Below are positions 18,601 through 28,081 of a stretch of DNA of 64,000 bases, one piece after another. The notes under the pieces were generated by a model. It did no database searches and was not told where the DNA came from. It worked only from the letters and a program-made list of their open reading frames with translations. The stretch lies in contig NZ_JAKMCR010000001.1 in NCBI RefSeq assembly GCF_022662175.1, positions 496,001 to 560,000 on the forward strand, given 5' to 3'. A program made the translations under genes and the position numbers. The DNA is from Aestuariivivens marinum (GTDB lineage Bacteria > Bacteroidota > Bacteroidia > Flavobacteriales > Flavobacteriaceae). Position 1 is the stretch's first letter, and the number at the start of each line of letters is the position of its first letter.

Positions 18601-20203
18601 TTGGATTGCAGCCGCACGTAACTCAACACCTTTTGTAGGATTGATTTCACCACCACCACACCATGATATCTATTCCATCGAAGATTTGGCACAATTAATT
18701 TTCGATTTAAAAAATGCCAATCGCGATGCTAGAATCAATGTGAAGTTAGTTTCCGAAGTTGGTGTAGGTACCATTGCTGCCGGGGTAGCCAAAGCCAAAG
18801 CCGATGTAGTACTTATCTCTGGTTATGATGGTGGTACGGGTGCATCTCCTTTAACGTCATTAAAACATGCAGGGTTGCCATGGGAACTTGGCCTGTCTGA
18901 AGCACAGCAAACCCTTGTTTTAAATAAACTAAGAAGTCGAATTGTTGTAGAATGCGATGGTCAGTTAAAAACAGGTCGCGATGTAGCCATTGCTGCCCTT
19001 TTAGGCGCAGAAGAGTTTGGTTTTGCTACAGCACCACTAGTCGCTTCAGGTTGTATTATGATGCGTAAATGCCATTTGAATACGTGTCCTGTTGGTGTGG
19101 CTACACAAGATAAAGAATTACGTAAAAACTTTAAAGGCACACCTGAACATGTTATTAATTTCTTCTATTATGTAGCCGAGGAATTAAGAGGCATCATGGC
19201 GCAATTAGGTTTTAGAACCTTAGCGGAAATGGTAGGACAAACCCACAAGATAAACGCCAATAAAGCTATAAAACATTATAAGGCCAAAGGATTGGATTTA
19301 ACAAATATTCTACACAGGCCCGCTGTTTATAGTCAATTACCAGTAAGAAACACTGAACAACAAGATCATAATTTAGATGGTGTATTAGACTTTAAAATAT
19401 TAAAGGATTCCCATAAAGCCATTTATAGAAAAGAGAAAACCGCACTTAATTATAAAATTAAAAATACCGACCGTACTGTTGGTGCCATAATCAGCAACGA
19501 AATTTCCAAGATTTATGGTCATTTAGGTTTACCTGAGGATACGCTTAATGTTAATTATACTGGATCTGCAGGTCAGAGTTTTGGAGCCTTCGGTGCAAAC
19601 GGATTAACCTTTAAATTAGAAGGCAATACGAATGACTATCTAGGAAAAGGATTGTCTGGAGCTAAAATTATTGTGAAGAAACCGGCTAAGGCCACTTTTG
19701 TTGCTGATGAGAACATTATTGTTGGTAATGTGTGCCTATTTGGTGCCATAGAAGGCCAAGCTTACATTAATGGTATTGCAGGTGAACGTTTTGCAGTACG
19801 AAACTCTGGAGCAACCGCTGTTGTTGAAGGCGTTGGAGACCATTGTTGTGAATATATGACAGGAGGAAAAGTTGTTGTACTGGGCAAAACAGGACGAAAC
19901 TTTGCTGCTGGTATGAGTGGTGGCTATGCTTATGTGTTAAATGAAAGCGGTCAATTCACTAAAGGGCTTTGCAATGAAGAAACGATTGACTTTGACCCGA
20001 TCAACAATGAAGATGAAACCGAATTAAAAAACCTTATTGAAAAGCATGTAGCTTATACTAATAGCGAAAAAGGTTCAGCAATCCTAGCCAACTGGCAAGA
20101 TTACTTACCAAAATTCGTTAAGGTGATGCCTAAAGAATATAAAGTCGCTTTAAAGCGCATTGAGACAGAAGAACCAATGGTTGAAGAATTAACAATAGCA
20201 TAG
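15689..20203 (+). CDS. gltB: Glutamate synthase, large subunit
   Basis: About 1504 residues from ATG 15689 (a TTG nine nt upstream is less likely). It transfers the amide of glutamine to 2-oxoglutarate. The N-terminal glutaminase has its nucleophile at Cys17 in [12 protein letters not shown], so a 16-residue propeptide would be removed. The central domain, the FMN barrel ([37 protein letters not shown]) and the 3Fe-4S cysteines ([15 protein letters not shown]) are present. The C-terminal GXGXG helix includes [11 protein letters not shown] and [15 protein letters not shown]. gltD follows after 4 nt. An AGACCTA motif shared with the ammonium operon precedes it. Confidence 0.97.
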   Translation: MLNKQGLYSPEFEHENCGAGFICNLKGEKTNQIIHDALEILVKLEHRGGVSADGKTGDGAGLLIDIPHDYFKRVCDFNIPNPREYAVGMVFLPKIANQYQYCKNTFEKEIQAQGLEILGWRKVPVDPTQLGEIALASEPTIEQVFIGKAEDYNESVFKAKLYAARKITEHVIRQSKISQSGYFYVPSLSNTTIIYKGIIMPEDIGPYYTDLQEKDLVTRLALVHQRFSTNTMPTWELAQPFRFMCQNGEINTLRGNVSRMRVREEIMKSEVFGPQIDKLFPIILPGKSDSASMDMVVELLTHTDRSLPEIMMMMIPEAWEKHKTMSPEKKAFYEYNCCIMEPWDGPASVPFTDGDYIGALLDRNGLRPSRYTLTKSGKLIMSSEVGVVNLDPSDIEKHGRLEPGKMFLVDMNEGRIVDDEEIKNKIVSERPYKEWLDKTRLHLRDVPYTNETCPIETIDIKTRQRLFNYTFEDIQEIITPMAVNAKEALGSMGTDTPLAVLSDRPQLISNYFKQLFAQVTNPPLDGIREEIVTDISLNLGKDRNIFSITERQCRKLRIQNPVISNADLEKIRTIQIESFKAETIHMLYPKAQGLNGLEDALEDIIKQVEKALDRKTNIIILSDRGVNKDFAPIPALLACSYVNHQLNRLRKRSYFDIIIESAEPREPHHFATLFGYGASAINPYMVNEIIRMQVKEGFITGIDEDKAVGNFNKAIGKGLLKIMNKIGISTLHSYRGSQIFEIVGFNSQFVEKYFPYTASRIEGIGLYEIEKEINERYKYAYPDNYIDKRLGLNIGGDYRWRRNGERHMFNPTTVAKLQQAVRLNDQKSYDTYAKAVNEQSENLMTIRGLFEFDNLNPIPIEEVEPWTEIVKRFKTGAMSYGSISREAHENLAIAMNRIGGKSNSGEGGEDRKRFRLDANGDNRNSAIKQVASGRFGVTSHYLTNAKEIQIKMAQGAKPGEGGQLPGEKVLPWIAAARNSTPFVGLISPPPHHDIYSIEDLAQLIFDLKNANRDARINVKLVSEVGVGTIAAGVAKAKADVVLISGYDGGTGASPLTSLKHAGLPWELGLSEAQQTLVLNKLRSRIVVECDGQLKTGRDVAIAALLGAEEFGFATAPLVASGCIMMRKCHLNTCPVGVATQDKELRKNFKGTPEHVINFFYYVAEELRGIMAQLGFRTLAEMVGQTHKINANKAIKHYKAKGLDLTNILHRPAVYSQLPVRNTEQQDHNLDGVLDFKILKDSHKAIYRKEKTALNYKIKNTDRTVGAIISNEISKIYGHLGLPEDTLNVNYTGSAGQSFGAFGANGLTFKLEGNTNDYLGKGLSGAKIIVKKPAKATFVADENIIVGNVCLFGAIEGQAYINGIAGERFAVRNSGATAVVEGVGDHCCEYMTGGKVVVLGKTGRNFAAGMSGGYAYVLNESGQFTKGLCNEETIDFDPINNEDETELKNLIEKHVAYTNSEKGSAILANWQDYLPKFVKVMPKEYKVALKRIETEEPMVEELTIA

Positions 20204-20207
20204 TGTC

Positions 20208-21671
20208 ATGGGAAAAGTAACAGGATTTAAAGAATTTGAAAGACAAGATGAGCAAAACGAACCTGTAAAGGATCGTGTAAAAAACTATAAAGAATTTACG
20301 ATTCCGTTAAGTGAACCCGAATTGACCAAACAGGGATCACGTTGTATGGACTGTGGCATTCCTTTTTGCCACAGTGGTTGTCCGTTAGGAAATTTAATTC
20401 CTGATTTTAACCACATGGTCCATCAAGGTGAGTGGCAAAAAGCCTCTTGGATATTACATTCAACCAACAACTTTCCAGAATTTACAGGGCGTTTGTGCCC
20501 AGCACCCTGTGAAAAATCATGTGTACTAGGTCTTATAGAAGATCCTGTATCTATTGAAAATATTGAAAAAAACATCGTAGAACGCGCCTTTAAAGAAGGC
20601 TGGATTAAACCTCAACCACCAAAAACAAGAACGGGAAAAACCATTGCCGTAGTAGGTTCTGGCCCTGCAGGTTTAGCAGCTGCACAACAATTAAACCGAG
20701 CAGGACATACTGTAACTGTATTTGAGCGCGACGATGAAATTGGAGGACTACTGAGATATGGTATCCCCAATTTTAAAATGGAAAAGGAAATTATAGACCG
20801 TCGCTTAGACATTTTAAAAGCTGAAGGCATTACCTTTAAGACCAATGTAAATGTTGGGGTTAATTACGATGTTGAAGAACTCAAAGCATTTGATGCTGTG
20901 GTTTTATGTGGTGGTGCTACAGAAAGACGCAGTTTACCAACACCAGGAATTGATGCTGATGGCGTAGTACAGGCCATGGATTTTTTAACCCAACAAACCA
21001 AAGTATTGTTTGGTAAAGAGGTAAAAGACCAGGTGCTAGCTACCGGAAAAGATGTAATTGTTATTGGTGGAGGTGACACTGGGTCAGACTGTATTGGAAC
21101 CTCAAACCGTCAAGGGGCCAAATCGGTGACCAATTTCGAGATTATGCCAAAACCTCCAGGTCATCGTTCGCCTACAACACCTTGGCCATTTTGGCCCTTG
21201 CAGTTAAAAACATCGTCCTCACACGAAGAAGGTGTTGAACGTAACTGGCTAATAAACACCAAAGAATTTATTACAGATAAAAATGGGAAACTAACCGCTC
21301 TTAAAACAGTAAATGTTGAATGGAAAATGGTTTCTGGTGAACGTCCCCAACTAATAGAAATTGAAGGCACCGAAAAAATATGGCCTTGTAATTTGGCTTT
21401 ATTGGCTCTTGGTTTTACTGGACCGGAAAGCACATTGGCCGATAAATTAGGTATTGAAAGGGATGCTCGTTCTAATTATAAAGCAGAATATGGCAAATAT
21501 CAAACCAATATCCCGAATATATTTACAGCTGGTGATATGCGTCGTGGACAATCGCTGATTGTTTGGGCGATTTCAGAAGGTCGTGAAGCCGCCAGACAAG
21601 TGGATATTTACCTTATGGGTAAATCGGATTTAACCACTAAAGATGCTAGTGGTGATTTAGTAGCCTTATAG
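20208..21671 (+). CDS. gltD: Glutamate synthase, small (NADPH) subunit
   Basis: 487 residues, standard length. It takes electrons from NAD(P)H and passes them to GltB. The N-terminal region has the cysteine sets CMDCGIPFCHSGCPLGN and GRLCPAPCEKSC for [4Fe-4S] clusters. The FAD site is VVGSGPAGLAAAQQL followed by FERDDEIGGLLRYGIP. The NADPH site is VIVIGGGDTGSDCIG, and the C-terminal NIFTAGDMRRGQSLIVWAI completes FAD binding. Start lies 4 nt after the gltB stop, so the two are co-translated. Confidence 0.97.
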   Translation: MGKVTGFKEFERQDEQNEPVKDRVKNYKEFTIPLSEPELTKQGSRCMDCGIPFCHSGCPLGNLIPDFNHMVHQGEWQKASWILHSTNNFPEFTGRLCPAPCEKSCVLGLIEDPVSIENIEKNIVERAFKEGWIKPQPPKTRTGKTIAVVGSGPAGLAAAQQLNRAGHTVTVFERDDEIGGLLRYGIPNFKMEKEIIDRRLDILKAEGITFKTNVNVGVNYDVEELKAFDAVVLCGGATERRSLPTPGIDADGVVQAMDFLTQQTKVLFGKEVKDQVLATGKDVIVIGGGDTGSDCIGTSNRQGAKSVTNFEIMPKPPGHRSPTTPWPFWPLQLKTSSSHEEGVERNWLINTKEFITDKNGKLTALKTVNVEWKMVSGERPQLIEIEGTEKIWPCNLALLALGFTGPESTLADKLGIERDARSNYKAEYGKYQTNIPNIFTAGDMRRGQSLIVWAISEGREAARQVDIYLMGKSDLTTKDASGDLVAL

Positions 21672-21688
21672 ATTTGTACATCTTAGTT

Positions 21689-21787
21689 TCATTCAGAATT
21701 GGACAAAAGGGCAGCTTGAAGAACCTTTTTTGTTTTTAGTATAAAGATTCTTCATTTATTGCAAGTAATTAGGTCCGTTCTGAATGA
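21689..21787. repeat. Long-range inverted repeat after gltD
   Basis: TCATTCAGAA plus GGAC (21689-21698 and 21701-21704) pair with GTCC plus TTCTGAATGA (21773-21776 and 21778-21787), enclosing about 70 nt. An inner stem GAAGAA/TTCTTC pairs 21718-21723 with 21748-21753 across a T-rich loop. It may be a 3' end structure of gltBD, a leader of the following small gene, or a degenerate mobile repeat. The ATG at 21784 is part of the right arm. Confidence 0.5.
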
Positions 21788-21861
21788 TATTTTTTATTTT
21801 TAAATTTCTGTTAACAATTTTAAAGAAGCTAAATAGTATATTTGCTTTTCAAATTTTAAAA

Positions 21862-22158
21862 ATGTCCAAAAACACAATAGCAACATTTTTCATAGTAATA
21901 TTTATGGGCTTTATTATGGCTCCATCAATCATTACTATCCTAGATGACGCTGTTGACATTTCTATTTTTTACTCTTTAGCTGAAGAAGAGGAAAAAGGCA
22001 GTGAAAAAGACAAAAACATAGAAATTCTTTTTTCTTCGGCCAATTTATTTGAGTCTGACTTGTGTTTGGACGAATCGGAAAACAACTTGGCATATTTTTT
22101 TAAAACGTATGCTAAACCTCATTTAAACCTTATCTCTCCTCCTCCAGACCTTGGTTAG
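21862..22158 (+). CDS. Small envelope protein of unknown function
   Basis: 98 residues from ATG 21862; an upstream ATG (21784) would add 26 residues but lies within an inverted repeat arm and is less likely. One hydrophobic N-terminal segment (TIATFFIVIFMGFIMAPSII) could be a signal or anchor. The remainder is acidic (AEEEEKGSEKD) and ends YAKPHLNLISPPPDLG, a proline tail. No known domain was recognised. It precedes the SulP-carbonic anhydrase genes on the same strand by 87 nt and may belong with them. Confidence 0.55.
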   Translation: MSKNTIATFFIVIFMGFIMAPSIITILDDAVDISIFYSLAEEEEKGSEKDKNIEILFSSANLFESDLCLDESENNLAYFFKTYAKPHLNLISPPPDLG

Positions 22159-22245
22159 TTTATCTTGTTTTAAATACAATCTATTCCAAAGCGGAATCAG
22201 GTTGTTATCTTTTTATTTATTCAATTTAAATTAACTTTTTATTAC

Positions 22246-23838
22246 ATGTTTAGAACTATTAAAAATGACTTACCAGCGAGTATAGTCGTATTTTTTGTTG
22301 CACTACCTTTATGCTTGGGTATAGCATTGGCGAGTGGTGCACCACTTTTTTCAGGATTAATTGCAGGAATTATTGGAGGTATTGTTGTTGGCAGTCTAAG
22401 TGGCTCCAAAATTGGGGTTAGTGGCCCCGCAGCCGGTTTGGCTGCTATTGTTTTAACGGCTATTGGCACCCTTGGAGGGTATCAAAATTTTCTAGTTGCC
22501 GTAGTATTGGGGGGGATTATACAACTCATTTTTGGCGTGTTAAAAGCTGGTATTATCGGTTATTATTTTCCGTCATCGGTAATTAAAGGCATGCTTACGG
22601 GTATTGGTATTATTATTATTTTAAAACAAATACCCCACTTTTTTGGATATGATGCCGGTCCTGACGGAAAGGATGGGTTTTTTCAGACTTCAAGTGAAAA
22701 CACATTTTCTTCCTTATTACACATTACCGACAATATCATTTTGGGATCTTTGATTATTGGTATTGTTAGTCTAGCTATTTTAATTCTTTGGGATAAGGTC
22801 TTATCTAAAAAAGCCAAAATTTTTCAATTAATACAAGGCCCTTTGGTTGCTGTTATTGTCGGTATTATCTTTTTTTCATTAACCCAATCGCATAGTACTT
22901 TATCTATATCACAATCACATTTGGTAAATGTTCCGGTACCAGAAGATGCCAGTTCCTTTTTAGCGCAATTTAACTTTCCTAATTTTGGAGTTATTACTAA
23001 TCCAGATGTGTGGGTTATAGCATTTACCATTGCATTAGTGGCAAGTTTGGAAACCTTGTTGTGTGTAGAGGCTACAGATAAATTAGACCCTCACAAAAAT
23101 GTTACTCCAACAAACAGGGAGTTATTGGCGCAAGGTACGGGTAACATTATTTCGGGATTAATTGGAGGCTTGCCCATAACTCAGGTAATCGTAAGGAGTT
23201 CTGCAAACATTCAATCGGGAGGTGTTTCAAAATCATCAACTATAATACATGGAATTTTATTGCTAATCTCTGTGGTATTAATTCCTACATTATTAAATAT
23301 GATCCCCTTGTCTGTGTTGGCAGCTATTTTGTTTGTAGTGGGATATAAGCTTGCTAAACCAAAGCTATTTAAACAAATGTATGATTTAGGCTGGAAGCAA
23401 TCCGTTCCATTTACTATTACAGTGCTCGGTATCGTATTTATTGATTTACTATGGGGTATTGGTTTGGGCTTGGCTGTTGGTGTAGTTGTCATCCTTCTAA
23501 AAAGTTACCAAAATTCGCATTTCCTTCATATAGAAGATAAGAGTAATGGTAAGCATAAAATAAAAATGACCCTAGCCGAAGAAGTAACCTTTTTCAATAA
23601 AGGAGCTATTTTAAAGGAATTGGATAGCTTACCAAGGGATACATACTTAGAGCTCAATCTTATTAAAACGCGATACTTGGATAACGACATTATCGAAATT
23701 TTAGAAGACTTTGCCATAAAGGCCAAAGAGCGCAACATTGACATTAATCTTGTTTCTAAACGTGGAGTAGTAGAAAACCCGCCTAGTTTTGTTCAATTTT
23801 TTAAAGAACGACCTAAATCGAGTTTAGGCTTAAATTAA
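22246..23838 (+). CDS. SulP family anion transporter, probable bicarbonate uptake
   Basis: 530 residues with 10-14 membrane segments. The SulP start DLPASIVVFFVALPLCLGIALASGAPL and the SLETLLCVEATDKLDPHK and GGLPITQVIVRSSANI blocks are characteristic. The C-terminal ~90 residues resemble a degenerate STAS domain without the DxS phosphorylation motif (IKTRYLDNDII instead). SulP proteins carry sulfate, bicarbonate or related anions. The linkage with a universal stress protein (6 nt downstream) and a beta-carbonic anhydrase favours bicarbonate, by analogy with BicA; sulfate cannot be excluded. Confidence 0.88.
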   Translation: MFRTIKNDLPASIVVFFVALPLCLGIALASGAPLFSGLIAGIIGGIVVGSLSGSKIGVSGPAAGLAAIVLTAIGTLGGYQNFLVAVVLGGIIQLIFGVLKAGIIGYYFPSSVIKGMLTGIGIIIILKQIPHFFGYDAGPDGKDGFFQTSSENTFSSLLHITDNIILGSLIIGIVSLAILILWDKVLSKKAKIFQLIQGPLVAVIVGIIFFSLTQSHSTLSISQSHLVNVPVPEDASSFLAQFNFPNFGVITNPDVWVIAFTIALVASLETLLCVEATDKLDPHKNVTPTNRELLAQGTGNIISGLIGGLPITQVIVRSSANIQSGGVSKSSTIIHGILLLISVVLIPTLLNMIPLSVLAAILFVVGYKLAKPKLFKQMYDLGWKQSVPFTITVLGIVFIDLLWGIGLGLAVGVVVILLKSYQNSHFLHIEDKSNGKHKIKMTLAEEVTFFNKGAILKELDSLPRDTYLELNLIKTRYLDNDIIEILEDFAIKAKERNIDINLVSKRGVVENPPSFVQFFKERPKSSLGLN

Positions 23839-23844
23839 AACGTC

Positions 23845-24657
23845 ATGAAAACAAATAAATACAAAATAGCAGTGCTTACAGACTTTAAAAGTCCTGTAAA
23901 TACGATGCTAAACAATTCGGTGTCACTGGCGAAAATAATCAACGCCTCGGTCGAGATCTTGTGCGTAAAAGAACCTTCCGGTGTTATAAAAAGCGACAAC
24001 CAATTATCGGCCATGCGCACCATGAACCAAGAATACCTTAATACGAAAAAAGTAATATTAAGAAATATTACACCTATTTCTAAAAAACATGGTATCGAAA
24101 TAAGCCATACTTTATCTTATGGCAATGTGAAAGATGAAATAAGGCATTATATTAATGAGTACAAACCAGACGTTATTGTTCTTGGTAAAAGAAAACCAAG
24201 GCGAACACAATTGTCCGGGGATTCTATTACACCTTTCGTGTTGAAACATTTTAAAGGTACCGTTATAATTTCTTCTGAAGAAAATCTCTTTGAACCAAAT
24301 AAAGCATTGAACATTGGTCTGTTAAATAATTTTGAAGGTTCGCTTAAGTTTGATTTTGAGAAAGAATTAATGGATTGTACCAACAGCCCTTTAAAGGCTT
24401 TTCAAATGATTAAACCAAACCATCCCTTAAAAGAAAGGCCAAAACCCTTTTCTAAAGATGTAGAGGAATATATTTTTGAACATAATGATAATTCGGTTAA
24501 AAATCTTTCAAATTATATTTTGAAAAATAATGTTAACTTACTTTGCTTAAATAGAGCGTCCCAAAAAGCAAAAACAAAGACAACGCTAAAAGGGTCGGAC
24601 ATAAACCAAATTATCAATAATCTAGATATTTCATTATTATTATCGGGGGTTAATTAA
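23845..24657 (+). CDS. Universal stress protein (Usp) family
   Basis: 270 residues, about twice a single Usp domain. The first half carries the alpha/beta Usp pattern (KIAVLTDFKSPVNTMLNNSVSLAKII ... DVIVLGKRKPRRTQ). The nucleotide loop GxxG(x)9G(S/T) is not complete, so ATP binding is uncertain. The second half is a weak repeat of the fold. The start is 6 nt after the SulP stop, and carbonic anhydrase starts 36 nt after it, so the gene is in the same transcript. It may sense the state of the transporter; that is inference. Confidence 0.82.
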   Translation: MKTNKYKIAVLTDFKSPVNTMLNNSVSLAKIINASVEILCVKEPSGVIKSDNQLSAMRTMNQEYLNTKKVILRNITPISKKHGIEISHTLSYGNVKDEIRHYINEYKPDVIVLGKRKPRRTQLSGDSITPFVLKHFKGTVIISSEENLFEPNKALNIGLLNNFEGSLKFDFEKELMDCTNSPLKAFQMIKPNHPLKERPKPFSKDVEEYIFEHNDNSVKNLSNYILKNNVNLLCLNRASQKAKTKTTLKGSDINQIINNLDISLLLSGVN

Positions 24658-24693
24658 ACACTCCAATCAAAGAACATTAATTAAAAATAAATT

Positions 24694-25323
24694 ATGAAAG
24701 CACATACAAGAGAAACACAGGCCACAATGACACCAGAAAAATCATTACAGTTCCTAAAGGAGGGAAATGTAAGATTTCAAAATAATCTTAAAGCCAATAG
24801 AAACCTTTTAGAACAAGTAAACGATACTAGTGAGGGACAATTTCCTTTTGCTACCATTTTAAGCTGTATAGATTCGAGGGTATCAGCAGAGTTGGTGTTC
24901 GACCAAGGACTTGGTGATATTTTTAGTGTAAGAATTGCCGGAAACTTTGTTAACGAAGATATTTTAGGCAGTATGGAATTTGCATGCAAACTAGCTGGAA
25001 CTAAGTTAATTGTGGTACTGGGTCACACTAGCTGTGGCGCTATAAAAGGAGCTTGCGACCATGCCGAAATGGGTAATTTAACCAAGCTTATTCAAAAGAT
25101 AGAACCAGCCGTTAATGCTGTTGAAGAACCAAAAAATGAAAGTCAAAGAAATTCTTCCAATCTAGATTTTGTAGATAGCGTATCTGAAAAAAACGTACAC
25201 CTCACTATAGAAAGAATTCGTAAAGAAAGTCCTATTTTGGCTGAAATGGAACAGAATGGAGAAATTAAAATTATTGGTGCTATGTACGACATAGCAACAG
25301 GCGCTGTTACATTTTATGAATAA
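24694..25323 (+). CDS. can: Beta-carbonic anhydrase
   Basis: 209 residues. It interconverts CO2 and bicarbonate. Zinc ligands and catalytic dyad are in place: Cys58, Asp60, Arg62 in SCIDSRVSAELVFDQ, and His111/Cys114 in GHTSCGAIKGA. No signal peptide, so cytosolic. Together with the flanking SulP transporters it could trap or release bicarbonate for PEP carboxylase and other carboxylases. The gene name is a family guess. Confidence 0.94.
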   Translation: MKAHTRETQATMTPEKSLQFLKEGNVRFQNNLKANRNLLEQVNDTSEGQFPFATILSCIDSRVSAELVFDQGLGDIFSVRIAGNFVNEDILGSMEFACKLAGTKLIVVLGHTSCGAIKGACDHAEMGNLTKLIQKIEPAVNAVEEPKNESQRNSSNLDFVDSVSEKNVHLTIERIRKESPILAEMEQNGEIKIIGAMYDIATGAVTFYE

Positions 25324-25347
25324 AAACCGTTGTTGGGAGAAAATTTT

Positions 25348-26013
25348 ATGAAAAAGAAAATAATACTAATGGCATTAACCTTTATGTTAATGCCATTAGT
25401 CTACATACAGGGTCAAGAAAGTAATTTTGGTAATTGGTTAATTTATATTGGGAACAAAAAGCTTAATAACAAATGGAACATCCATAACGAAGTCCAATAT
25501 AGAAATTATAACGCCATTGGTGATTTAGAGCAATTGTTATTACGTACTGGATTAGGGTATAGTTTTAACGAAAACAAAAATAATATCCTGTTAGGTTATG
25601 GTTATATCTTATCTGAAAATTATTTTAATGAAGATGATAAAATATCCATCAACGAGCATAGAATATTCCAGCAGTTTATTACTAAGCAATCTGTTGGCCA
25701 GGTCAAATTAAATCACCGTTACCGATTTGAGCAACGTTTTGTGGAATCAGATTTTAAATTACGCTTTCGGTACTTCTTAGGGATTAACGTGCCTTTACAA
25801 TATAAAGAGTCGGGTAAAAACCCGTTATATTTTTCAGCTTATAATGAGATTTTCCTAAACTCAAAATCTTCGGTTTTTGATAGAAATCGTTTGTACGGTG
25901 GTTTGGGGTATAAATTTTCAGATGCCGTAAAAGTAGAGTTAGGTTACATGAACCAATTTTTTGAGAATTCTGGAAGAGACCAACTAAACATTATCACTTT
26001 TGTCAATTTCTAA
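25348..26013 (+). CDS. DUF2490 outer membrane barrel protein
   Basis: 221 residues from ATG 25348; an upstream TTG adds six atypical residues. A signal peptide (IILMALTFMLMPLVYIQGQ) is followed by beta-strand-rich sequence (FGNWLIYIGNKKLNNKWNIHNEVQYRNY) matching the DUF2490 layout, and the chain ends with an aromatic residue (NIITFVNF), as barrels do. It lies 24 nt after carbonic anhydrase and 127 nt before a second SulP gene. A role as an outer membrane channel for the anion system is plausible but only inferred. Confidence 0.8.
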   Translation: MKKKIILMALTFMLMPLVYIQGQESNFGNWLIYIGNKKLNNKWNIHNEVQYRNYNAIGDLEQLLLRTGLGYSFNENKNNILLGYGYILSENYFNEDDKISINEHRIFQQFITKQSVGQVKLNHRYRFEQRFVESDFKLRFRYFLGINVPLQYKESGKNPLYFSAYNEIFLNSKSSVFDRNRLYGGLGYKFSDAVKVELGYMNQFFENSGRDQLNIITFVNF

Positions 26014-26140
26014 TCAAACCACTTTTAAAAAACCAATAGAATAAAACATCTTAAACACTCCTTATAGTTTTAGGCTTTATACTTACTTTTTTGTTTTGTG
26101 CTAAAAAAAAGTAAATTAGTAGAAATAAAAGACTACAACT

Positions 26141-27997
26141 ATGAAGAATTTGTTTTCAAATATTAAAGGAGATGCTTTTGGAGGTATTACGGCAGGTATT
26201 GTTGCATTGCCTTTGGCATTGGCTTTTGGGGTGTCATCTGGTTTAGGTCCCACGGCAGGGTTATACGGAGCTATATTTATTAGTTTTTTTGCTGCCCTAT
26301 TTGGTGGTACCAATACGCAAATATCGGGACCAACAGCACCAATGACAGCCGTAAGCATGGTGGTTATTGCCAGTATTATAGCGGTTAACGACGGTGATGT
26401 TAATAAAGCCCTACCCATTATACTTACTGTGTTTTTATTGGCGGGACTAATGCAAATAGGTCTTGGGGTTTTAGGCCTGGGAAAATACATTAGGTACATT
26501 CCCTATCCTGTAGTTTCTGGATTTATGACCGCTATTGGTGTTATTATTTTGCTGACCCAAATTTTACCGTCTTTAGGGTATTATCCCAAAGAAGATTCAG
26601 AATTTGTAAATCAATTTAAGCCTCAAGCTGAAGAAGTAATTCTAGAAAACATCCTAAAAGAAGAAGCTGGTGAAGGTATTTTAGTGTTAGAAAATTTTAA
26701 GGAAACCATAAGCCGTGCTGAAAAAATAACCGATGCCGATATTTTAAAGGAATCACAAACCCTAGCAGCCAAAGATGCTTCTGGGGCTTACGGAGCCATA
26801 AAAGTATTGCCACGGGCATTAGAACATATTAATTGGTTAGAGCTTTTACTAGCCATTGGCACCATTATTATCATTTATGGCTTTAAGCGTATTACTAAAG
26901 CAGTACCTAGCACCCTTGTTGCCTTAGTGATCATGTCGGGTATTGCCGTAGGATTCGGTTTGAATTATAGACCTATTGAAGAAATACCAAGCGGACTACC
27001 AGTACCAAATTTGGAAATCTTTACAAGCTTTAGCTTAAGTAGCCTTACTCCTTACATTTTCACGGCATTGACCCTAGCCTTACTTGGGGCCATCGACTCG
27101 TTGCTTACCAGTGTTGTAGCCGACAACATGACCAAAACCAAGCACAAACCCAATAAGGAATTGGTAGGTCAAGGTATTGGCAACAGTATCGCTGCCGTAT
27201 TTGGTGGTATTCCAGGTGCCGGGGCGACCATTAGAACTGTTGTAAATATTACTTCTGGCGGAAAAACTAAACTTTCAGGAATGATTGCCGGCATTATGCT
27301 ACTCGTTATTTTACTGGGCTTAGGACCTGTGGCCTCTAAAATACCTGCCGCTGTTTTAGCAGGTATTTTAATTACTGTAGGCATTGGCGTTATGGACTAT
27401 AAAGGCTTAAAAGCCATCCCCAGCTTACCTAGAGATATAACCCTAGGAGGTGTAAAATTAAGTTCTGAAGTATTGATTATGCTTACTGTTTTATTACTTT
27501 CAACCTTCTGGAATCTAGTATACGCTGTAGGTATAGGTTTGGTCATTGCTTCGTTAATGTTTATGAAGAAGATAGGCGATTTAACTGCCGAACGCTCTGA
27601 TGTAGAGCCCCTAAAAGAAAAGGCTTGGGCAGACGAAGTCGATTTTCCTGAAAATTTAAAAGAGCAGGTATTTATAAAACACATTAAAGGCCCTTTGTTT
27701 TTTGGATCTACCAGTGAGTTCCAACAACTGGCAAAACAAATCCCTAATAATGCTAAAGCCGTTATTATTAGAACCGGTCGCATGCAATATATTGATCAGT
27801 CAGGTTTGTATGCTTTGGAAGACGTTTTGGTTGATTTGGAAAAATCGGGTATCACTGTACTTTTGGTCAACGTGTTGAAGCAGCCACGTTATATGATGGA
27901 ACGTATTGATATTATCCCCGATTTAATTCCCAAAGAGCATATTTTTGACAATTTTAAGGAGTGTACCAAGTGGATTAAGGCCAATATGAAAGAATGA
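26141..27997 (+). CDS. SulP family transporter with C-terminal STAS domain
   Basis: 618 residues. The N-terminus (GDAFGGITAGIVALPLALAFGVSSGLGPTAGLYGA) and QISGPTAPMTA are SulP signatures, followed by SVVADNMTKTKHKPNKELVGQGIGN and FGGIPGAGATIRTVVNI. The last ~110 residues are a STAS domain with IRTGRMQYIDQSGLYALEDV. A ~70-residue soluble loop (about 150-220) interrupts the membrane domain and is longer than in the first SulP protein. Likely substrate is sulfate or bicarbonate. It is separated from DUF2490 by 127 nt and may have its own promoter. Confidence 0.9.
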   Translation: MKNLFSNIKGDAFGGITAGIVALPLALAFGVSSGLGPTAGLYGAIFISFFAALFGGTNTQISGPTAPMTAVSMVVIASIIAVNDGDVNKALPIILTVFLLAGLMQIGLGVLGLGKYIRYIPYPVVSGFMTAIGVIILLTQILPSLGYYPKEDSEFVNQFKPQAEEVILENILKEEAGEGILVLENFKETISRAEKITDADILKESQTLAAKDASGAYGAIKVLPRALEHINWLELLLAIGTIIIIYGFKRITKAVPSTLVALVIMSGIAVGFGLNYRPIEEIPSGLPVPNLEIFTSFSLSSLTPYIFTALTLALLGAIDSLLTSVVADNMTKTKHKPNKELVGQGIGNSIAAVFGGIPGAGATIRTVVNITSGGKTKLSGMIAGIMLLVILLGLGPVASKIPAAVLAGILITVGIGVMDYKGLKAIPSLPRDITLGGVKLSSEVLIMLTVLLLSTFWNLVYAVGIGLVIASLMFMKKIGDLTAERSDVEPLKEKAWADEVDFPENLKEQVFIKHIKGPLFFGSTSEFQQLAKQIPNNAKAVIIRTGRMQYIDQSGLYALEDVLVDLEKSGITVLLVNVLKQPRYMMERIDIIPDLIPKEHIFDNFKECTKWIKANMKE

Positions 27998-28007
27998 TAA
28001 TTAAACT

Positions 28008-28045
28008 CATTTCATAATCTCAGTTACCAAAAGGTTATGGAAATG
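28008..28045. terminator. Imperfect hairpin between convergent SulP and fbp
   Basis: CATTTCATAA (28008-28017) pairs with TTATGGAAATG (28035-28045) with one bulged base. It lies in the 84-nt gap between two convergent genes. No clear T run follows, so a terminator function is only suggested by position. Confidence 0.35.
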
Positions 28046-28081
28046 TGTTTATCGAAGTGGTTTATAAACTTACCAAAAAGT

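Noticed and set aside
21784-21861. N-terminal extension of the small protein before SulP
   Set aside because: The ATG sits in an inverted repeat arm and the extension is a generic hydrophobic, Phe-rich stretch; ATG 21862 gives a better signal-like start.
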